Part shown: piece by piece, positions 5,046 to 5,276 of the stretch
Layout of the letters: each line of letters starts with the position of its first letter
Position numbering within the stretch: position 1 is the stretch's first letter
Origin: an uncultured Clostridia bacterium
GTDB lineage: Bacteria > Bacillota > Clostridia > Oscillospirales > Acutalibacteraceae
DNA length: 5,276 nucleotides
Assembly (NCBI GenBank): GCA_947165615.1
Contig: CAMVBD010000132.1
Location: 1 to 5,276 of the forward strand
Direction: 5' to 3'
The notes under the pieces: generated by a model
Told to the model about the DNA's origin: nothing
Databases searched by the model: none
The model's input: the letters and a program-made list of their open reading frames with translations, nothing else
Translations under genes and position numbers: made by a program

Positions 5046-5276
5046 ATGCAGATCATAGTCGTTGACGACGAACCCTTCGTGCTGCGGGGAGAAACGGATA
5101 TTATCCGCGCCGCGGCGCCCGACGCCGCCGTCGCCGCCTTTTCGTCCCCGCGGGAAGCGCTGGCGTATGCGCGGGACAACGAAGTGGACGTCGCGTTTTT
5201 GGACATTCAGATGCCCGAAATGACCGGCATGGAACTGGCGCGGCGCTTAAAAATGGTACGCCCGGACGTCAACGTC
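5046..5276 (+). CDS. Response regulator, receiver domain, cut by the window end
   Basis: The first 77 residues form most of a CheY-like receiver domain. VVDDEP (5-10) gives the acidic metal-binding pair D7 and D8. D53 in FLDIQMPEMTGMELARRLK (51-69) is the phosphate acceptor, and PEMTG forms the following loop. The conserved threonine, lysine and output domain lie outside the window, so its class cannot be settled; the wording DVAFLDIQMPEMTG is common in LytTR-type and SARP-type regulators of Clostridia. The ATG at 5046 is preceded by AAAGGCGG (5031-5038), an imperfect Shine-Dalgarno seven bases away. It starts a new transcription unit after the terminator at 4719-4746, with a partner sensor kinase expected downstream. 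Receiver domain is firm. Confidence 0.9.
   Translation, partial: MQIIVVDDEPFVLRGETDIIRAAAPDAAVAAFSSPREALAYARDNEVDVAFLDIQMPEMTGMELARRLKMVRPDVNV

Overview
The window looks like a gut-type, GC-rich member of the Bacillota, probably Clostridia near Oscillospiraceae. That placement is inferred from strong AGGAGG ribosome binding sites, GC-rich coding sequence against AT-rich spacers, and the style of the secreted protein and the response regulator. No rRNA, tRNA, CRISPR array or insertion sequence was seen.

Layout. (1) Positions 2-229 hold a fragment of a radical-SAM methylthiotransferase, best matched to MtaB, on the + strand. It stops abruptly in the middle of its catalytic domain. (2) From about 230 to 1321 a minus-strand gene encodes an exported protein that has lost its natural C-terminus at the same point, so two genes are joined tail to tail at about 222-231. 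(3) A minus-strand TetR-family regulator (1318-1938) lies upstream of the exported protein and overlaps it by ATGA. (4) The 326-base spacer 1939-2264 holds two face-to-face promoters. Their -10 boxes overlap, and each -35 is covered by one copy of the palindrome TGACAnnnTGTCA. A second promoter and a nested inverted repeat lie closer to the next gene. (5) On the + strand follow an MscS mechanosensitive channel (2265-3188) and, after a 46-base spacer made largely of a heptamer repeat, a calcineurin-like metallophosphoesterase (3235-4665). A clear intrinsic terminator (4719-4746) closes this unit. (6) An AT-rich leader (about 4869-5045) with candidate promoters and inverted repeats precedes the start of a response regulator (5046 to beyond the window end).

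How the genes may work together. The TetR protein most likely binds the two palindromes and represses its own operon (tetR plus exported protein). It may also repress the rightward transcript for mscS and the phosphoesterase. This would make a small regulated cell-envelope module: a tension-gated channel, an exported protein, a cytoplasmic phosphoesterase and a ligand-sensing repressor. The arrangement of the sites is directly visible; the shared physiology is inference. The MtaB fragment differs in codon use (5 of its 8 glycine codons are GGT, against 0 of 17 in mscS). The left junction may therefore be an assembly chimera or a rearrangement involving foreign DNA, and conclusions left of about 231 should be treated with caution.
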